This document shows, in pieces, positions 60,042 to 64,000 of a DNA stretch of 64,000 nt. The DNA is from Arthrobotrys musiformis (lineage: Eukaryota; Ascomycota; Orbiliomycetes; Orbiliales; Orbiliaceae), in assembly GCA_036971715.1 (NCBI GenBank), contig JAVHJL010000006.1:1860001-1924000 (forward strand), written 5' to 3'. Made by a program: the position numbers and the translations under genes. A model generated the notes under the pieces. That model saw only the letters and a list, made by a program, of their open reading frames with translations. It did no database searches and was not told where the DNA came from. The first letter of the stretch is position 1. Every line of letters begins with the position of its first letter.

Positions 60042-61667
60042 ACGACTTCTACGGCCGAAACCCCTCCAATCTTATTTTCCCTAAGAGATGCGAAAATTGC
60101 GGCCCAAGGTCTCCTTGGGGGCTTGAAATCCCTTTCTCATAATCCGTTGATTTATTTATTTCTTCCTGTATATAACCCTAGCTACATTGTCTTAGTTTAA
60201 GCCAAATGGCGGAGCTGCTTTACTCTTGTGGGTTCCTTTTATGGCAAATCCCACACTGTAGAGCTACCGCAAACTGAGACTTCGTCCTGTCAGATGCGTC
60301 AGTTGAATCTGGAATCCAACCCCCCTTTCATATTCTATGATCTCAATAATGAGATTTACAATTGATATCCAACATAGTGACGTATTTTGTTATATGCAGC
60401 TAGTTTCTGGGCACAGCGTTAAAACTCGGCTGTGATATATCGATATCGATCTCCTCTAAGCCAACCTGTCACTCGTACCAATACCTACCAATTTAGACAT
60501 AAATGGTAATAGCAGTTAATTGGTGTTCCGTAAAAGAATATTCGAATTGGCTGAAACATGTCATTCCGAGTGTTCAACCAAGATATTCAACCCAGGGCAA
60601 CTCCGAAATACCCAATTACCCGGATCCGGGCGGTATAGCTTTATAAGGTATTTATACCAAACAGGCGTAACTCATGTATAGTCCAGCTGTTCATTCGGGA
60701 AGAAATCTAGCTAGTCTTCAATCCCACTTTGTGTTGTCAACCTAATATGTCAACCATGCTCGCCACAAACTTGCCTAGGTCTTATGCGTATAAGATACTT
60801 CATTTCCAAAGGATTTCTCGAGTTCTTGGGTGCCATTTGCTCTAGTAAAAGAATAATTTACACCCAAACGGAGAGGGTATAGCATATAGCTGAATGCGGC
60901 AATGCCTGCCAATTTAGTTCGTTGTCGCTCGCAGGGTGTTGCATCTCGCATCGACAAGTACAAAACGCATATTGTAAAGAACAAGCCAAATCTACACAAC
61001 AGTCAAATCCTTTAAAAATCCGCGCGGCACTACCTTAAAACGGCAGACCGGCACCAAGGGCAAATACGATTTGGTTAATTCGTCCCGTAATCTAAAGTTT
61101 CTTATTGCATCAGCGGCGTGTCCATCAGATCACATTTTCCATGGGCGAAGCTCGGCCGGCAACAATCAGACCTCTATATCCAACAGGCGAGTAATCGCGA
61201 GCGAACATGCCAACGGCAAGTACATCCACAATAATGCGGTTACGGGACGCCGCTAAGCCAGCTAGCGTTTTAATAGGTAAGTGAAGTCAATTCATGCTTA
61301 AGACTTTGATCTAGATAGTTTCGACGAGCCAAGCCAATCGAATTCACAGGGTCTTATCCGACAGACCCTCCACATTTTCGTGGACTCGCAAACAGGAGAA
61401 TCCATTATTATATAGGGACGCTTGGGTCTCCATGCAATGACTTGCAGTTTAAAACCAAATCTTTCCCAGTTTTGCCGGGTTGAATTTCTGAGGTATTCGA
61501 CACTTGAAATCCCTACGAGAGGTCAATAGGTTAGCCGCAGGACTAACTGGGTGGATTCTAAAGGACGAGATCTAGGCCCTACCGACGCCGATTTCCTCAA
61601 ATCTCGACAATATAACGCTCTTTACATTGTTTTAATGTGGTAGTCGAAATTTCGACAGACGATCATT
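60042..61667. other. Intergenic region between the two secreted-protein genes
   Basis: 1.6 kb of mixed A+T-rich sequence. Open frames are short and look random on both strands. No RNA gene or repeat is recognised. Confidence 0.5.
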
Positions 61668-62828
61668 ATGAAGCCAACTTTCGTTCACTCTTTTCTATGC
61701 CTTGCGCTGGCTGGTACCAAATTCGTCGATGCATACGTATTCGCACCCGGGTGTGGAGCCGACAATTGCGCTCGTGGGGTTACGGGAACTGCAGTTAAAG
61801 TGGCCATGGCGAGCAGAATCGCAGATTGTTCAAAATTTATGGGGGCTATGGGACCAGCGCCAGTTACTGTCACCAACACTATCATGAAAACAGTAACCAC
61901 GTCTACTACCGTGGGCACTAAAACGGTAAGAGAGTCTAAGAATTTTAAGGGCCATAAAGCTGCCGTTCGAACCCATGGCTTATTGATTTTATTACCGGTC
62001 TAGGAAACTGTTACTGCTAGTGGTGCCGCGGAGGAACCAGAGGAGACAGCTGCAGCAAGCAAAGCCGAAAAGGCCGACACCGATAAGAAGCTACGAAGAA
62101 GATATGGATATGAAGCTGATAAGGATGGTAAACCAGCCGTTGCCACTACGGCCGCCACAACTGCAGCCGCTGTAGTGATTAATATTCCAGCATATGCCAG
62201 CCACTGCTCTGGCGCGGTGAGATACAGCTCCGTCTGTTCTTGTTGGGGAATTAAAAAGGGAACCGCCGCCCCCACAACTGAAACCGAAGTTGTCACCAAA
62301 ACAACCACCGAAGTTATCAAGGTTACCGCCGTCGTCCAGAAGGCCGCTGTGGTTTGCTCTAAGACACAAGAGAAGTGTGGAGAAACCTGCAAGAACGTCT
62401 TTACAGATGTCAAGAACTGTGGAGCCTGCGATAAAAAGTGTAAAGATGGAGCCACTTGTGTCAATGGCGTCTGTTCTGAACCAGCTTGTGACGATGTTAA
62501 GGAGTGGCAGTGTGACAACGAAAGCAAGAAAGGTTGCAATGGTGCTTCTGGTGATGAAACCTTCTGCATGAAGGGAACCAAGGCAAGCTTCTGCACATCG
62601 TTCGCCAACCTTCCACTATGCCCTAAAGAAGAGAAGGACGGATGTAAGACCGATGCCGACTGCGGAAAGGGGCAAGTCTGCGGTCACATCGCCTGCTGTG
62701 GTTGGAACATCTGTATCAAACCACACCACCCAGACGCAACCGGAGGAAGCTACAATAAAGCGTCAACGAGGAGACTCTTCAAGAGAGAAAACAAAAATAA
62801 ATTGAGAAAGTTGGCTCAGGAAAATTAG
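61668..62828 (+). CDS. Secreted cysteine-rich protein, 360 residues
   Basis: Exons 61668-61925 and 62004-62828 (78-bp intron, phase 0) give 360 residues. A signal peptide covers about 1-22. The first mature module has CGADNCARGVTGT followed by ADCSKFM, a pattern I know from the N-termini of many secreted proteins of filamentous ascomycetes. Thr-rich stretches follow (VTNTIMKTVTTSTTVGTKT; later TETEVVTKTTTEVIKVT), likely O-glycosylated. Then come a basic KKLRRR site, CSGAVRYSSVCSCWG and a C-terminal domain with 20 cysteines that includes CKNVFTDVKNCGACDKKC, the TD..NCGAC motif common in extracellular Cys-rich proteins. The tail is strongly basic (RRLFKRENKNKLRKLAQEN). There is no catalytic motif and no GPI signal. 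The role is unknown; structural wall protein, adhesin or effector are all possible. Two-exon model confidence is high. Confidence 0.78.
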
Positions 62829-64000
62829 ACTTGATACCTACAACTTATATCCCCCAATCTATCCCATAAATTACTTCCTCATGTATATCATGAACTACTT
62901 ATCCTGAATCTTTCAATCTTTCTTGTGTTGGGATGTTGTATTTTTTTTATTAGAGGGCTTTCAAGAACACAGGCGTCAAGGAAACCAGATTACTTCTTAT
63001 GTCGATATCGTGGCATGTCTATATCAAAATTAAAACGGGATCAATCTACCTACCTCTGAGAACCTCTAATCGTTGATGGAAGCCGTATAGGCTTTAGTCC
63101 CGCTATATAATATTAGCTAGAATCCAGATCATTTATCATTATATAGACAAAGAAAACGTCCAAACTGCCTAAATCCTCGAGGCGGGAATCCCAAATGTCG
63201 AATTAACTTAATTAAGCGTGATATTGTTAAACAATATTGCCTGAATTGCCAATTTAGTAATAATCAATTATATAGTCTGGGGTCAATTATAAAGATTACG
63301 TCGTCACAGGGCTGTTGCAACTGTCGCATCGGAAATTAGCCCTACCGGAATCCTGTAGAATTCTGGAGAATAAGGTGCGGTAGAGTTCGGAATTATAATT
63401 ATGGGAGGGAAACGTGTTGTCCGTCAATTTGTGCTTACGACGGCTCGTGGAACCCGGATTGCAGCCCATAAGCTTCGCGAATTCGGTTCCTCGCAATGCT
63501 GATTGGTCGGTTCGATGCCTATGATAACGGTTGGATCGATATCAGTTTATACCCCAGGAATAAAACTTCGCGGAAAATCCAGAAATAAAAAGAAAGGAAA
63601 CGACTTAGAGTTGCATTGACATCAGCCTCCCCTCTTCTGCATCGGGGAGAACGGCTCTTCGGCACCAGAGCTTGTTTTACAAGCGAAGAGTTAAGCTTCT
63701 GCAAGGGTTCAGGGTAGCATCAATCATGCCGACCACTGCTGATCGTAGCTGATTGCAATTCTGGTTGGTGTAGCTGACTGTGATTCATGACGATATTTCC
63801 CATTTAGCCATAGTTCGTCGACCTCCTTTTCGCTATTTTAAGGAATTCGAGCCTTGCCTGACGATGGGACGATCATGGATTCTGCGGGTTCTATTCCCGA
63901 ATCACCCCCGCAAAGTTATAATTATAAAACAGTGGGAAGCCGATATCCTCGGTTCTGCTGCGAGTAGTTGAGGTTTCTTTGCGTTTGGCTTTATATATTG
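62829..64000. other. Terminal gene-free stretch
   Basis: About 1.2 kb of A+T-rich sequence after the secreted-protein gene. Frames are under 70 codons on both strands and lack recognisable content. A gene entering from beyond the window edge cannot be excluded. Confidence 0.5.

Noticed and set aside
1..64000. CRISPR arrays, bacterial operons, phage or retroelement genes
   Set aside because: No regularly spaced repeats, no reverse transcriptase, integrase or transposase motifs, and no long terminal repeats were seen; the genes are typical spliced fungal genes.

Overview
The window is nuclear DNA from a filamentous ascomycete (Pezizomycotina); I cannot name genus or class. The evidence is genes split by many short introns (mostly 50-90 bp) with GTRNGT-type donors, CTAAC-like branch sites and AG acceptors, a fungal giant USP-type deubiquitinase, a fungal SIN1/AVO1, augmin and a mitochondrial NAD(P) transhydrogenase. 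I rebuilt exon chains by hand. Every multi-exon model below keeps frame across all junctions and totals a whole number of codons.

Layout. Positions 1-55,361 are a conserved housekeeping block. In order: a 5'-truncated PUS1-type tRNA pseudouridine synthase (+); a 16-exon, 2606-residue USP9X/USP34-like ubiquitin hydrolase (-); the beta subunit of the SRP receptor (+); a HAUS3/augmin-3-like coiled-coil protein (-); an 80-residue linker-histone-fold protein (+); ribosomal protein eL43 (+); a RING plus PHD protein of PHRF1 type (+); the TORC2 subunit SIN1/AVO1 (-), divergent from the 4948-residue AAA+ giant midasin MDN1 (+); eIF5 (-); an unrecognised small gene (-); a CLC chloride transport protein (-); and the transhydrogenase NNT (+).

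The last 8.6 kb (55,362-64,000) is different. It is gene-poor, and the only two genes I can support both encode secreted cysteine-rich proteins. One is a 60-residue precursor predicted to release a 24-residue six-cysteine peptide after a Lys-Arg site. The other is a 360-residue protein with 26 cysteines in its extracellular part. A second gene-poor stretch (43.7-47.5 kb) holds a small three- or four-exon gene I do not recognise.

Functional threads. eL43, MDN1 (60S assembly), eIF5 (start-codon selection), PUS1 (tRNA modification) and SRPRB (co-translational targeting) all belong to translation, and SIN1 (TORC2) is a growth-signalling gene sharing a 764-bp divergent promoter with MDN1. The observations most worth a second look are the six-cysteine peptide, the CLC protein whose internal proton glutamate is glutamine, the tail-less linker-histone-like protein, and the unrecognised gene at 46.3-46.9 kb.
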